Part shown: positions 8,222 through 17,059 of the stretch, piece after piece
Numbering within the stretch: the stretch's first letter is position 1
Layout: every line of letters starts with the position of its first letter
Assembly: GCA_017481945.1 (NCBI GenBank)
Contig: JAFUOJ010000014.1
Span: 1-64,000 of the forward strand
Reading direction: 5' to 3'
Length of the DNA: 64,000 nt
Origin: Parabacteroides sp.
GTDB lineage: Bacteria; Bacteroidota; Bacteroidia; Bacteroidales; Tannerellaceae
Program-made: the position numbers and the translations under genes
The notes under the pieces: model-generated
Database searches by the model: none
The model's input: the letters and a program-made list of their open reading frames with translations, nothing else
Told to the model about the DNA's origin: nothing

Positions 8222-9847
8222 TTAGAAATCAGCCTTCTTTTCTACTTCAATCCACTGACCGGAAATGGGATGGTGAAAAGCTATATACTCCGCATGGAGA
8301 TAAAGTCTTTCAGCTTTTTTCCCATAAAGTTCATCTCCAATGATGGGCGCATTAAGCCCGGATGGATGGGCGGCATGAACACGTAATTGATGGGTGCGTC
8401 CGGTTTGTGGGTAGAAGAAAACTCGAGTTCCCTCTTTTCCCCTGCCTATTACCTGATAATGAGTTATAGCAGTTTTCCCATGAATCCTATCAACTACTTG
8501 GCGTGGACGATCCTCCGGGTCAGGACGCAGTGGTAAAAGAATCTTTCCTTCCTCTTCTGCGAGGACTTCACTTAATAGCGCTACATATCGCTTCTGGACG
8601 ATCCGGTTCTTGAACTGTGCTTGCAAGTTCTGGTGTGCCTCCTTGGTCTTTGCAATAAGGAGTAATCCGGAAGTAGCCATATCCAAACGGTGTACAATCA
8701 TGGGACCGGTAGCTTCCGGGTATCTTCTCTTCATTCGCTGATATACGGAATCCACATCCAGCTTTCCGGGTACCGACAACATCCCCACCGGTTTGTTCAC
8801 CACCACTAAAGCGTCATCCTCGTACACAATCTCTAAATCCTTCTCTTGTTGTAATTCCCTTAATAAAGGATTCTCTTCGACGGATAACCCTTGTAGCATG
8901 TGCTTCAGGATGGGTTCGCATTTCCCTTTGCACGCTGGATAGTAACACCCATGTCGGCGAATTTCATTCTTGGGAGAATCGCCCCACCAAAATTCAGCCA
9001 TAGCCAATGGCTCTAAATGAAGTTGGTAAGCGAATTGCAATAGTTTAGGAGCAGCACATTCACCCGCTCCTGCAGGGGGCGCTCCTTGTGCCGTGTCCTT
9101 AAATAGCGTACACAGATCTTGTTTCTCTCCATACGCATTTAGCATTTGAAATTGTTTGAAAAGCCATTGCTGAAGAGCTGCAGAACGTGTTTTACGCTCT
9201 GTCTTTAGCCGCTCAATCCCCTCTTCAAAAGTGTCTATCTCTGTTTGTAGCCGAGATAGACGTTCCTCCCAAAATTGTTTCTGTCGCTTTAATTCTGCCT
9301 TTTGAAATTGACTTTTCCGAATCAAGGCTGCTGTCTGTTCAGGAGATAAAGGTTGCTGACGCAATTTCTCCCTTTTCTCCTTTGCCTTTTGTATATATGC
9401 TTTCATCTCTTCTAAAGCCTGTTTTGCCTCTTGTTTCTCGGTGGAGAGACGTAGTTTTAGGGCTAAATAGGATGAATCCTTTTGACGTAGGTCGATTTGT
9501 TGGTTGATTGCAGAGATTGCTTTCTCCTCTATGTAGAAGTATCCAGTCGGATCTTGGACGTCATATACAGGCGGAACAAAGTAGTCTTGTAGGTTCCTTC
9601 CTGCCAAGATACCGGAAAAGGCAGCTAAATAACCGATCTCCCCCACCTCATTTCGTACGAGCAGTACACCGAACATCTTTCCTTTCTGTAGTTCTGTTTG
9701 CCATTCCTTTTTTGTTTTCAGGTAGGCCTGTAATTCCTCTGCCGCCTTGACGCAAAGTGGATGAGGTGTATATTGGAATGGATAAGTGAACAGCTTCGGT
9801 AACGCTATCGAATCAATGGACTGGGTGAAAGGATGGAACTTATTCAT
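8222..9847 (-). CDS. RluA-family pseudouridine synthase with long coiled-coil N-terminus
   Basis: 541 residues, about twice a minimal RluA enzyme. The C-terminal half has EDDALVVVNKPVGMLSVPG and the catalytic motif HRLDMATSGLLL with the nucleophilic Asp, then FYPQTGRTHQLRVH and the final RLYLHA strand, so it should isomerise uridines in rRNA or tRNA. The N-terminal half has a beta domain, a long Lys/Glu/Gln coiled coil (about 130-240) and a CYYPACKGKC cysteine cluster that may bind metal. The start at 9847 (MNKFHPF) is preferred; an upstream ATG at 9886 would add 13 residues and overlap the peptidase gene. Confidence 0.85.
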   Translation of the reverse strand: MNKFHPFTQSIDSIALPKLFTYPFQYTPHPLCVKAAEELQAYLKTKKEWQTELQKGKMFGVLLVRNEVGEIGYLAAFSGILAGRNLQDYFVPPVYDVQDPTGYFYIEEKAISAINQQIDLRQKDSSYLALKLRLSTEKQEAKQALEEMKAYIQKAKEKREKLRQQPLSPEQTAALIRKSQFQKAELKRQKQFWEERLSRLQTEIDTFEEGIERLKTERKTRSAALQQWLFKQFQMLNAYGEKQDLCTLFKDTAQGAPPAGAGECAAPKLLQFAYQLHLEPLAMAEFWWGDSPKNEIRRHGCYYPACKGKCEPILKHMLQGLSVEENPLLRELQQEKDLEIVYEDDALVVVNKPVGMLSVPGKLDVDSVYQRMKRRYPEATGPMIVHRLDMATSGLLLIAKTKEAHQNLQAQFKNRIVQKRYVALLSEVLAEEEGKILLPLRPDPEDRPRQVVDRIHGKTAITHYQVIGRGKEGTRVFFYPQTGRTHQLRVHAAHPSGLNAPIIGDELYGKKAERLYLHAEYIAFHHPISGQWIEVEKKADF

Positions 9848-9872
9848 ACTCTTTTTTGTCAAATCATTTTTA

Positions 9873-10637
9873 TCAGAGTTGTGCATTCGCTAAAAGACTT
9901 AGAATATGCTCATAAGGCTGTATTGAAGACTTACGCAAAAAGACACCGGCATCGCTGTGCATATTCCCGCCGATCGGTAGACAAAGACTTAGGCAGGGGA
10001 TTCCGGAGCGGTCGGCATCCATTACTTTGCCATATACCCAAGTCTCATCCGGCTCTGCCTCGTGAACAAACATGCAAAGCTGATTACTCTCTTGAAACAT
10101 ATTAACCAATTGGAAGCCTGTTACTATGTCGAAATTGCGGTCGTTCTCAATAGAAAAAGCGGCTTCGTCTTCCCATCCTTCATTCGTGACGTCAAGAACA
10201 AAAATCCTCTCTATAGGGTAGTTCCCTTTTTGTAGGGTTTGTAAGATTTCCTCTGCGCCTGCTGAGTTTTTCTCTTCATCTCCCGTAAAAGCGATCAGCA
10301 CAGAGTCTTCCAATTTCCCTTGCAACATAAGGTCAATCACTGCGGCATTAGTCGCACTATTGTCAAAGGTTCCCAGCCAGCAGTCAGTAGCTGTATCCTC
10401 CCGTACGAAGCATTCCGTATAAACGCAATCAATATGAGACGAAACGAGAGTACGGTATGCTTCCGTCCCCTTTGTCGGTTTCCCATAGAGAAGAGAGAGA
10501 TTCCCCTCCTCAAGAAGTTGGTATTCAGAATCTCTCAATATTGATTTTATAGCTTGGATCCGCTCGTGCTGTAGGAAACGGACTCCGTCGTCTTTACAAT
10601 CAACCGTCAGTTGCGTCAATAGTTCTGCGTATGGCAT
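9873..10637 (-). CDS. Zinc metallopeptidase, M20/M28/M42-like
   Basis: 254 residues with the metal ligands of co-catalytic zinc aminopeptidases in order: SSHIDCVY (His), GTFDNSATNAAV (bridging Asp), TGDEEKNSAGA (Glu pair), DVTNEGW (Asp) and GGNMHSDAG (final His). Shorter than typical M20/M42 enzymes (about 350) because no lid domain is evident. No signal peptide, so probably cytoplasmic. It ends just before the pseudouridine synthase gene on the same strand and may share a transcript with it. The true substrate (dipeptide, amino-acid amide) is unknown. Confidence 0.7.
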   Translation of the reverse strand: MPYAELLTQLTVDCKDDGVRFLQHERIQAIKSILRDSEYQLLEEGNLSLLYGKPTKGTEAYRTLVSSHIDCVYTECFVREDTATDCWLGTFDNSATNAAVIDLMLQGKLEDSVLIAFTGDEEKNSAGAEEILQTLQKGNYPIERIFVLDVTNEGWEDEAAFSIENDRNFDIVTGFQLVNMFQESNQLCMFVHEAEPDETWVYGKVMDADRSGIPCLSLCLPIGGNMHSDAGVFLRKSSIQPYEHILSLLANAQL

Positions 10638-10697
10638 AGCTTGTCACTTTAGTATGGAGTGACAAAGATAAGACGAAAATCAGACATATTGTTGCTG

Positions 10698-13028
10698 TTA
10701 CATGCGACTCTTTGACTCTGCTCCAGCTCCAGTCCCCTTGTATTTGCTTTTAGAAGTATTGAACTTGTAGCGGAGAGTTAAGACGAACTCCCGGTTATCT
10801 CGTTCATTTATCTGGTGAATGGAGTAGTCTTGGCTATACATTCGTATATTATCGTTCATACTGTCGGTAAGGTTTACCCCTTTCAGCTCAATGCTTAGCT
10901 TATCCTTCAGGAAGGATTTGCGTATGGATAGGTCTATCTGGTATCTTACTTTTTCTGTTGAATAGATTTGCATGACTCCCTTACCTGTCCAATTGAAGTC
11001 CAAGCTGATTAAGAAATCCTTTGGTAGTTCCAATGAATTGTTGAAGTAGAAGTAAGGAATAGGCTTATCCATCGGAATATCTACACCTGCATACTCCAAG
11101 GTTAACCACTGTTTCTGCATGCCTACACTGATCCTTGGAGACCACCATTGAATCTTAGGAGCCGCTGTCAGTAGCACCTGCAGAGAGGGGATCTTCTCTT
11201 GGTAGTTCGTATAATAAAGCAAGATAGCCTCATCGTTGTTCTCTTGGCTAATTCCTTGGTGAAGGATGGCGTCCTTTTGCAGTTGATAGCTCATTGTGAA
11301 CTGAAAGAATTTCCAAGCCGCTGTTAGAGATAGGTCATGATTCAACTCCGGTTTCAGTGTCGGATTCCCTGTCGAGATACTGTATCTGTCTACATACGTT
11401 ACGGCGTTCCCTAACTGATTATAGAATGGACGGACTGTTTTCACGGTATAGCTTAGTTGAGTTTGTACCGGACCAAACTGTGTGCTGAACGAGGCATTGG
11501 GATACCAGTTGTTGTACTTTCGGCTTTGGTCGTCTTGATAGATTTCCTCCTCGTAGTAGTCGAACGTGACATGTTCGTAGCGTACTCCGGCAGAGAGACT
11601 ACCGAAAGGGAGAGGATGGCTGTATTCCGTAAAGGCTGTCGCTTTTGTCTCTTCGATCTTACTATAAGTACTTGGTATATAGTCTTCCTCGTTCAGATAA
11701 TCATCCTTCCGGTAGGTATAAGTATATTCACTGCCGACAGAAAGATTCCCTCCCAGTAACGGGTATGAGAGAACAAGCTTAGCAGCTCCCAATCGATTCT
11801 TTACTCGGTTGAATGTATGGATCATACGGCTGTCGGATAGTTGGCTCTGCTCGTCGTAAGTAGTCTCTTCGGTAGAACCTTTGTGTAGCAAGTCTGCATT
11901 GAAGTCTATGTTCAGTTTCCCTATGTTCCCATTGTAGTAGGCATTCAGTTGGTGATTCGGATCGGAATCTGTCTCTGCATTTGAAAAGGTACGAATCTGG
12001 TCGTCTACCTCCCCATTAATCATCGCAACACTGTATACCTCGTCATCAGTCTTAAACATAAGTTGTTTATACGGACGATACCTCATACCCATGGAATGGT
12101 TCTCGTTAAATTGATAGTTGAACCCAAGAGTTGGGTAGAGACTCCGGTGGGTCCCGTTCCAATCTGCCTTTTGTTTTATCTCCAGTAAACTCTTGCTGTT
12201 TAATGTCTGTATCATATCTGCTTTTTGAAAGTAGGTTGCCTTCTGGTAAGTTAAAGAGGCAAACAGATCCAAGTTATTGTGACGGTAATTTAGGTTGAGT
12301 TGGTCGTACCAGTCGGTGTTTTCACTTTGGTAATAGCTTGCACGCAAGTTGAATCCAAAGCCATCTCCTTGTCGGCGAACGGTCTGGATACGAATGACCG
12401 CCTTAACTGTTGCGTCATAGCGGGCACCTGGATTCTGTACAACTTCAATATGCTTGATGTCATCGGAGTTAAGTTGTTCCAATTCCGAGTTGTCACGCAC
12501 TAAACGGCCATTGATATAAATGAGCGGTGTCCCTTTTCCAAAGACCTCAAAAGTATCCTCTTTCCGAATAATACCAGGGATTTTCCCCAAGACATCATTT
12601 GCAGAACCTGCTTTTGCCAAGACACTATTCTGTATATTGGTTACCATTGCGTCTCCTTTGAGTTGTGTTTTAGGTAAAGTACCTTGAATAACGACTTCAC
12701 TTAATAGTTGGGTATCGGGTGTGAGTTGTATTATTCCCAATTGCTTTTCTGTATACTTCTTGTATAAAGTAACATATCCGATTGTTGATATACGGATAAG
12801 TTTTCCTTTCTCGTTCTCTTGTAATTGGAAGATACCGTTTTCATCTGTTACAACTCCTGTGATAAACGTGGAATCCGGTAGCGATAAGAGTACTACATTG
12901 GCATAGGACAGAGGTTGATTATTCTCATCAATTAATTTACCACTAATAGTTTGAGCATGAGAAGTAGCTGCCCATACAAATATTGTGAAAAGTAGCTCGA
13001 TTAGTCTGCAATACTTTTTCTTCATCAT
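10698..13028 (-). CDS. Outer-membrane beta-barrel protein with CarboxypepD-regulatory N-terminus
   Basis: 776 residues. The signal peptide is about 1-26 (SHAQ). A CarboxypepD_reg-like domain follows (about 27-110, ISGKLIDENNQPLSYANVVLL), then a plug-like region (about 125-215, with IYINGRLVRD), then a long barrel of alternating aromatic strands typical of the Bacteroidetes outer-membrane beta-barrel (OMP_b-brl_3) family of TonB-receptor-like proteins. The C-terminus runs past the last strand into a GTGAGAESKS tail. Substrate unknown, and no SusD-like partner is next to it. Upstream, a run of nine G (minus strand) lies about 105 bases before the start. Confidence 0.85.
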   Translation of the reverse strand: MMKKKYCRLIELLFTIFVWAATSHAQTISGKLIDENNQPLSYANVVLLSLPDSTFITGVVTDENGIFQLQENEKGKLIRISTIGYVTLYKKYTEKQLGIIQLTPDTQLLSEVVIQGTLPKTQLKGDAMVTNIQNSVLAKAGSANDVLGKIPGIIRKEDTFEVFGKGTPLIYINGRLVRDNSELEQLNSDDIKHIEVVQNPGARYDATVKAVIRIQTVRRQGDGFGFNLRASYYQSENTDWYDQLNLNYRHNNLDLFASLTYQKATYFQKADMIQTLNSKSLLEIKQKADWNGTHRSLYPTLGFNYQFNENHSMGMRYRPYKQLMFKTDDEVYSVAMINGEVDDQIRTFSNAETDSDPNHQLNAYYNGNIGKLNIDFNADLLHKGSTEETTYDEQSQLSDSRMIHTFNRVKNRLGAAKLVLSYPLLGGNLSVGSEYTYTYRKDDYLNEEDYIPSTYSKIEETKATAFTEYSHPLPFGSLSAGVRYEHVTFDYYEEEIYQDDQSRKYNNWYPNASFSTQFGPVQTQLSYTVKTVRPFYNQLGNAVTYVDRYSISTGNPTLKPELNHDLSLTAAWKFFQFTMSYQLQKDAILHQGISQENNDEAILLYYTNYQEKIPSLQVLLTAAPKIQWWSPRISVGMQKQWLTLEYAGVDIPMDKPIPYFYFNNSLELPKDFLISLDFNWTGKGVMQIYSTEKVRYQIDLSIRKSFLKDKLSIELKGVNLTDSMNDNIRMYSQDYSIHQINERDNREFVLTLRYKFNTSKSKYKGTGAGAESKSRM

Positions 13029-13132
13029 TGAGTCTATTATTACTTATTAGTTTACTGTTTATAATTTCCTTATAGTTCTCTTTATTTAGTAATACGTTTT
13101 ACATATCAAAGTATTACCAGTTGATGGGTACA

Positions 13133-13150
13133 AAATTACCCCCCCCCTGT
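13133..13150 (-). promoter_or_regulatory. Poly-G tract upstream of the outer-membrane barrel gene
   Basis: On the minus strand this reads nine G followed by TAATTTT. The same G-run plus TAATTTT arrangement lies upstream of the SusC gene at 34075-34090. Its position upstream of the likely promoter (TACTTTG-like element near 13105) makes it a candidate for slipped-strand length variation or for an upstream activating element. Confidence 0.45.
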
Positions 13151-13212
13151 TAATAAATATTTATATGTGGTTAATTAGAATTAATAGGGCGTAGGATGTT
13201 CTGATAAAATGA

Positions 13213-13342
13213 GTGAGTCTATCTAACAACAGCGTGTTAGATAGACTCACATTAGGTTGTGAGTATCTCTCACAGCCTAATGTTAGAGTGTCTCACATTA
13301 GGCTGTGAGGGCGACTAACATTAGGGTGTTAGACTCCCTCAC
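13213..13342. repeat. Palindromic minisatellite, 23-bp period (array 1)
   Basis: Five complete 18-base hairpin units start at 13223, 13246, 13269, 13292 and 13315, exactly 23 bases apart, with 5-base linkers. Half units flank them (GTGAG at 13213-13217, CTCAC at 13338-13342, both in phase). Units alternate between arms CTCAC/GTGAG and CTAAC/GTTAG, a compensatory change that keeps the stem, with 8-base loops such as ATTAGGCT. The unit at 13269 is inverted relative to its neighbours and has one stem mismatch. Units 13213-13250 also make one perfect 16-bp inverted repeat. The array lies 10 bases behind the stop of the DUF4469-type gene. Confidence 0.85.
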
Positions 13343-13351
13343 ATACCTTTT

Positions 13352-14110
13352 TTACAATTCTTCAGGTTTATCATCCTCTCCAGATGGGGTTGAACCTACA
13401 TAGAGTAGAATAGGGTAAGTATAGCTACGTGCTTCTTTCAGTATGCGATTACCACTGCCATACTGTGTAGTTATACTCAATTCATACTCTCCATCCTCTA
13501 AATCTGGTAATAAGATGGTTAATTGGGAAGGATTGTTGTGTGTCAGTAGTTTAATGGCTTTTTTCTCGCCACCAACTTTAGTAAAGAATACTCCGATCTC
13601 CTCGCCTTCACCTACAACTTTAATGTTTTGACCTTTGATGACAACATTGCTGAGTGGGGTTATTACTCCATTCTTTTCTCCAGTCATTGAATCATAAACG
13701 CTGTTGATGGTGATTCCGCTTGAAGACGGGCGGGTACTTACACTCACAGCTGTGAGTGATTCACGCAAATTTTTGCTCATGGTCATGGAAACACCGAGTT
13801 TGTGTTTGTCACTCTCGAAAGGAGCTTTTTCCCCTTCGAAACTTCCGGTAACAGTTAACAGGTATTGGCCGATACCGTCTACAACACTTTTCCCTTCTGA
13901 TAGTGCATTGATCTTTTCTTGGTCAGCGCGCTTCAAGATGTTTTCGATCGTTTCCGCTCTTAACTCTGAGCCATTTTTAACTATGCGGCTTGCTATGTCC
14001 GCATTTCTAATTGTACCTGTGATAGCGATCTTTCCGCTATAGTCACCGAGCTTATCGGTGAGTGAGTTGAGGTACAAATCTACGTAAAGAATACTACTTT
14101 CTTCACTCAT
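13352..14110 (-). CDS. HU/IHF-like DNA-binding protein with DUF4469-type C-terminus
   Basis: 252 residues. The N-terminal half (about 1-120) resembles the HU/IHF-like domain of Bacteroidetes DUF4469 proteins (LYLNSLTDKLGDYSGKI opening, NIVKNGSELRAETI middle). The C-terminal half (about 140-240) is an IPT/TIG-like beta domain with NVVIKGQNIKVVGEGEEIGVFF. No signal peptide. These proteins are usually annotated as DNA-binding domain-containing, but their role is unknown. The gene stands alone, and its 3' end is followed at once by the 23-bp palindromic array. Confidence 0.72.
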   Translation of the reverse strand: MSEESSILYVDLYLNSLTDKLGDYSGKIAITGTIRNADIASRIVKNGSELRAETIENILKRADQEKINALSEGKSVVDGIGQYLLTVTGSFEGEKAPFESDKHKLGVSMTMSKNLRESLTAVSVSTRPSSSGITINSVYDSMTGEKNGVITPLSNVVIKGQNIKVVGEGEEIGVFFTKVGGEKKAIKLLTHNNPSQLTILLPDLEDGEYELSITTQYGSGNRILKEARSYTYPILLYVGSTPSGEDDKPEEL

Positions 14111-14299
14111 TTTGAAAAACTGTTATTAAATTATTACTATCTTGACCCTCTGGTCAAGCTTTTGTTTTGGCCTGTGGTTTTTTAGGTCACTGGTTGATAC
14201 AAAGATAATATTTAAAAATAACTTTTCTGAATATTTATACTTTATGTTTATATATTTCTCTCTTTGGGCTAATAAGTCTAATAAGAACTATTTTTTATG

Positions 14300-14307
14300 T
14301 ACTTTTG
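14300..14307 (+). promoter_or_regulatory. -7 element before the ttcA-like gene
   Basis: TACTTTTG matches TAnnTTTG exactly. Transcription from it would start near 14314, which rules out an ATG-like start at 14305 and supports the start codon at 14329, giving a very short leader. No clear -33 element is visible at normal spacing. Confidence 0.45.
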
Positions 14308-14328
14308 CTCTTTCAAACGAATGAGTAT

Positions 14329-15075
14329 ATGGCAAAACTGACGGCAGAAGAGCTTCTTTTCAGGAAAGTAGAGGAGAAAGTGAAGAAAGCGATCTTTGAG
14401 TATGGGTTGATTAAAGATGGAGATCGTGTTTTGATTGGGTTGTCCGGAGGAAAAGATTCATTGGCTCTTGTGGATTTGTTGGGCAGGCGGTCTAAAATTT
14501 TTCAGCCACGTTTTGAGGTAGTGGTGACGCATATTGTGATGTCCAATATCCCTTATCGTTCTGACTTGGAGTATTTAAGGGGGTGTGCAGAGCTGCATGG
14601 GTTACCCTTTATTGTGCACGAGACCTCTTTTGACGCTTCGACTGACAAACGGAAGTCTCCTTGTTTTCTCTGTTCATGGACGAGGCGAAAGGCTCTGTTT
14701 GAAATAGCGAAGCAGCAACAGTGCAATAAGATTGCACTGGGTCATCATCAGGATGATCTGTTGGAGACTCTTTTGATGAATATGATCCATCAGGGAGCAA
14801 TTGGGACAATGCCTCCTCGATTAAAGATGGAAAAGTTTGCTATGGAGATCATCCGTCCACTGTGCTTAGTTTCGGAACAGGAGTTGAAGCAGATAGCTGC
14901 TTGGAGGGGGTATCAGAAACAGATTAAGAACTGCCCGTATGAATCTGGTTCCAGCCGTTCGGATATAAAGGAGGTATTAGCCCGTTTGGAGGAGATTAAT
15001 CCGGAGGCGCGGTATAGTCTTTGGAAAAGTATGTCGAATATTCAGGCAGAGTATCTGCCACATAAAATAATGTAA
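14329..15075 (+). CDS. ttcA: tRNA 2-thiocytidine synthetase TtcA-like PP-loop ATPase
   Basis: 248 residues of the TtcA/TilS PP-loop family. The ATP-binding SGGKDSL is near residue 41, the Cys motif SPCFLCSWTRR is near 110 and GHHQDDLLETLLMN is near 140, all typical of TtcA-type enzymes that thiolate a tRNA cytidine using an Fe-S cluster. A start at 14305 is possible on paper but lies inside the promoter. The DUF486 gene begins 3 bases after the stop, so the two are probably cotranscribed. Confidence 0.82.
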   Translation: MAKLTAEELLFRKVEEKVKKAIFEYGLIKDGDRVLIGLSGGKDSLALVDLLGRRSKIFQPRFEVVVTHIVMSNIPYRSDLEYLRGCAELHGLPFIVHETSFDASTDKRKSPCFLCSWTRRKALFEIAKQQQCNKIALGHHQDDLLETLLMNMIHQGAIGTMPPRLKMEKFAMEIIRPLCLVSEQELKQIAAWRGYQKQIKNCPYESGSSRSDIKEVLARLEEINPEARYSLWKSMSNIQAEYLPHKIM

Positions 15076-15078
15076 GGT

Positions 15079-15450
15079 ATGCAAGGTTTTTTGACAATTG
15101 TGTTATTGGTAGTATCCAATATCTTTATGATTTGTGCTTGGTATGGGCACTTGAAGATGAAACAGCAGTTCAGTTGGTTTGAACATTTGCCGTTGATAGG
15201 AGTAGTCCTCTTTAGTTGGCTACTTGCCTTTTTTGAGTATTGCTTTCAAGTACCCGCGAATCGAATTGGCTTTCGAGACAATGGAGGACCGTTTACTTTA
15301 ATCCAATTGAAGGTGATTCAAGAGGTAATTACGCTGGTCGTGTTTGTTGGGTTCAGTACGATTGCTTTTAAGGGAGAATCATTCCGCTGGAACCATGCGT
15401 TGGCATTCTTGTTCTTGGTAGCGGCTGTTTATTTGGTTTTCAAGAAATAA
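15079..15450 (+). CDS. DMT-family (DUF486) small membrane protein
   Basis: 123 residues with four hydrophobic helices (about 3-20, 35-52, 75-95 and 105-121) and the conserved WYGHLK and [13 protein letters not shown] segments of the DUF486 small drug/metabolite-transporter-like family. Located in the inner membrane, function unproven. Its last 11 bases overlap the end of miaA on the opposite strand. Confidence 0.85.
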   Translation: MQGFLTIVLLVVSNIFMICAWYGHLKMKQQFSWFEHLPLIGVVLFSWLLAFFEYCFQVPANRIGFRDNGGPFTLIQLKVIQEVITLVVFVGFSTIAFKGESFRWNHALAFLFLVAAVYLVFKK

Positions 15451-16339
15451 CCGAATCTAAATAGGAGAAAATAGCAGCTTCATCTTCTGGGTGGAACCAT
15501 TGGATGGTGGTATCACGTTTGAACCAGGTCATCTGTTTACGGGCGTACACTCGGGAGTTTCTTTTTATCTTCTCTACGGCGAAGTCTAAAGTCCACTCAC
15601 CACTAAAATAGTTGAACAGTTCTTTGTAGCCAACCGTATTGAGGGAGTTGAGTGTACGGAATGGATAGGCACGGCGAGCCTCTTCTAACAAACCGTCTGC
15701 CATCATTTGGTCTACACGGCGGTTAATACGTTCGCATAGCTCTTCACGATCCCGAGTTAATCCAATTTGGATGATTCGGAAAGGGCGTTCCTTACGGGTA
15801 TTGGTTCGGAACGAAGAGTAAGGTTTTCCTGTCATGCGACAGATTTCAACGGCATGAATGACACGTTTGTAATTATTACGGTCTACCTCCTCGTAATGAA
15901 CAGGATCTTTCTCTTTCAGCTCGGCAAGGATGGGTGGGAGCCCTTCTTTTTCAAATTGTTGATAAATAGCGTTTCGGATTTCCTGAGTAACGGTTGGAAT
16001 ATCGTCAATACCTTTTGTCACAGCGTCAATATACATCATGCTTCCACCGGTCATGACAACAACAGGGTGTGTCTGGTGAAGGGTATGGAGCAGCGTGATT
16101 ACATCTTCTTCAAAATTACTTGCACTGTAATAATCGGTAAGGGAGAGAGTTCCCACCATATAATGTTGTACACGAGCCAATTGCTCAGCAGTAGGAGCTG
16201 CTGTGCCGATAGGGAGCTCTTTATAGAGCTGGCGGGAGTCGGAAGAGATAATCGGTGAACCGTAGTGCTCTGCAACGCGTAGACTTAGTTCGGTCTTACC
16301 GACTCCTGTCGGTCCTAATAGAATGATGAGGGTGTTCAT
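15440..16339 (-). CDS. miaA: tRNA dimethylallyltransferase MiaA
   Basis: 299 residues, normal length. It adds the isopentenyl group to A37 of tRNAs reading UNN codons. The Walker [12 protein letters not shown] is at residues 9-19, [16 protein letters not shown] is near 33-48, the [15 protein letters not shown] substrate loop is near 97, and [10 protein letters not shown] is near 268. Convergent with the DUF486 gene. It lies 3 bases downstream of the pRiA4b ORF-3-like gene on the same strand, so both may share a transcript. Confidence 0.96.
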   Translation of the reverse strand: MNTLIILLGPTGVGKTELSLRVAEHYGSPIISSDSRQLYKELPIGTAAPTAEQLARVQHYMVGTLSLTDYYSASNFEEDVITLLHTLHQTHPVVVMTGGSMMYIDAVTKGIDDIPTVTQEIRNAIYQQFEKEGLPPILAELKEKDPVHYEEVDRNNYKRVIHAVEICRMTGKPYSSFRTNTRKERPFRIIQIGLTRDREELCERINRRVDQMMADGLLEEARRAYPFRTLNSLNTVGYKELFNYFSGEWTLDFAVEKIKRNSRVYARKQMTWFKRDTTIQWFHPEDEAAIFSYLDSVIS

Positions 16340-16342
16340 GGA

Positions 16343-16903
16343 TTAATAATGGTCGTCGTCGTAGGGATTATCCATCATACTGTCACCAAATCCTTCAAAA
16401 CCTTCTTTGTCTAATTCATCCATATCATACTCTGAATCGCCATAGAAGTCTTCCCCGATGTCCATGCTGCTGGCTTTTGTGTCAATCTCGTCGAAGGACA
16501 TTAGTTGAACGGGAGGTTCTCCTATTGACTTTGTACATACGGCTTTATCTAAATCTTTTCCAGTGATAATTTCACGAAGTTCCATAAAGAAAGCACGTTC
16601 GGTCATGTAGTCAAAGACGAAAAGTAGTTTCTGGTGTTCATCTTCCAGTAACTCTTCTAAGTGTGTGTCTTCCATGATATAATTATCCACTTCGGAAGTG
16701 GTGTCCATTTCGACAAGTGTGATTTCTGTATTCTTACTCCAGTCATCTTCACAAATGAAGAAAGAACAGATTTGGTCTTTTGTATACCCCACGGAATCCA
16801 TGATGGCATTGTATAAGTCTAAGAATGTTGCTTCTGAGTCGATTTGTATCTCACGTTTGAAGTTGTCAACTTCGTCAGATAAAATAAGAAATCTAAATAC
16901 CAT
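16343..16903 (-). CDS. pRiA4b ORF-3 / TnpR-passenger family protein
   Basis: 186 residues. The N-terminal 130 match the pRiA4b ORF-3-like fold (MVFRFLILSDEVDNFKREIQI, then CSFFICEDDWSKNTEITL and LLFVFDYMTERAFFMEL). The tail (about 150-186) is very acidic and low in complexity, with DDDHY at the end. The start at 16903 is chosen because homologues begin with this strand; an upstream in-frame start at 17008 would add a sequence overlapping the lpxA terminator. Despite the family name there is no transposon here. Function unknown. Confidence 0.75.
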   Translation of the reverse strand: MVFRFLILSDEVDNFKREIQIDSEATFLDLYNAIMDSVGYTKDQICSFFICEDDWSKNTEITLVEMDTTSEVDNYIMEDTHLEELLEDEHQKLLFVFDYMTERAFFMELREIITGKDLDKAVCTKSIGEPPVQLMSFDEIDTKASSMDIGEDFYGDSEYDMDELDKEGFEGFGDSMMDNPYDDDHY

Positions 16904-16995
16904 AGTCGTTATATGTTTTTTTATTGCTTCAAAGGTAGCAAAATATACCAATATGCCAATAGCTCGGATAGCCAAATTACCAATATGAAAATAAA

Positions 16996-17035
16996 AAGAA
17001 AGACCCATGTGTTTTTAGTTACATGAGTCTTTCTT
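16996..17035. terminator. Bidirectional terminator after lpxA
   Basis: AAGAAAGACCCATGT (16996-17010) pairs with ACATGAGTCTTTCTT (17021-17035) with one G-U pair, and A/T runs stand on both sides. On the minus strand it closes the lpxD-lpxC-lpxA transcript. Confidence 0.75.
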
Positions 17036-17059
17036 TTATTAGAGATAGATAGAGATTGA

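Noticed and set aside
13213-13342. CRISPR array
   Set aside because: The period is 23 bp with palindromic units and 5-base linkers, far too short for repeat-spacer structure, and no cas genes are near.
16343-16903. Transposon remnant suggested by the TnpR-passenger family name
   Set aside because: No transposase or terminal inverted repeats flank the gene; the context is housekeeping.
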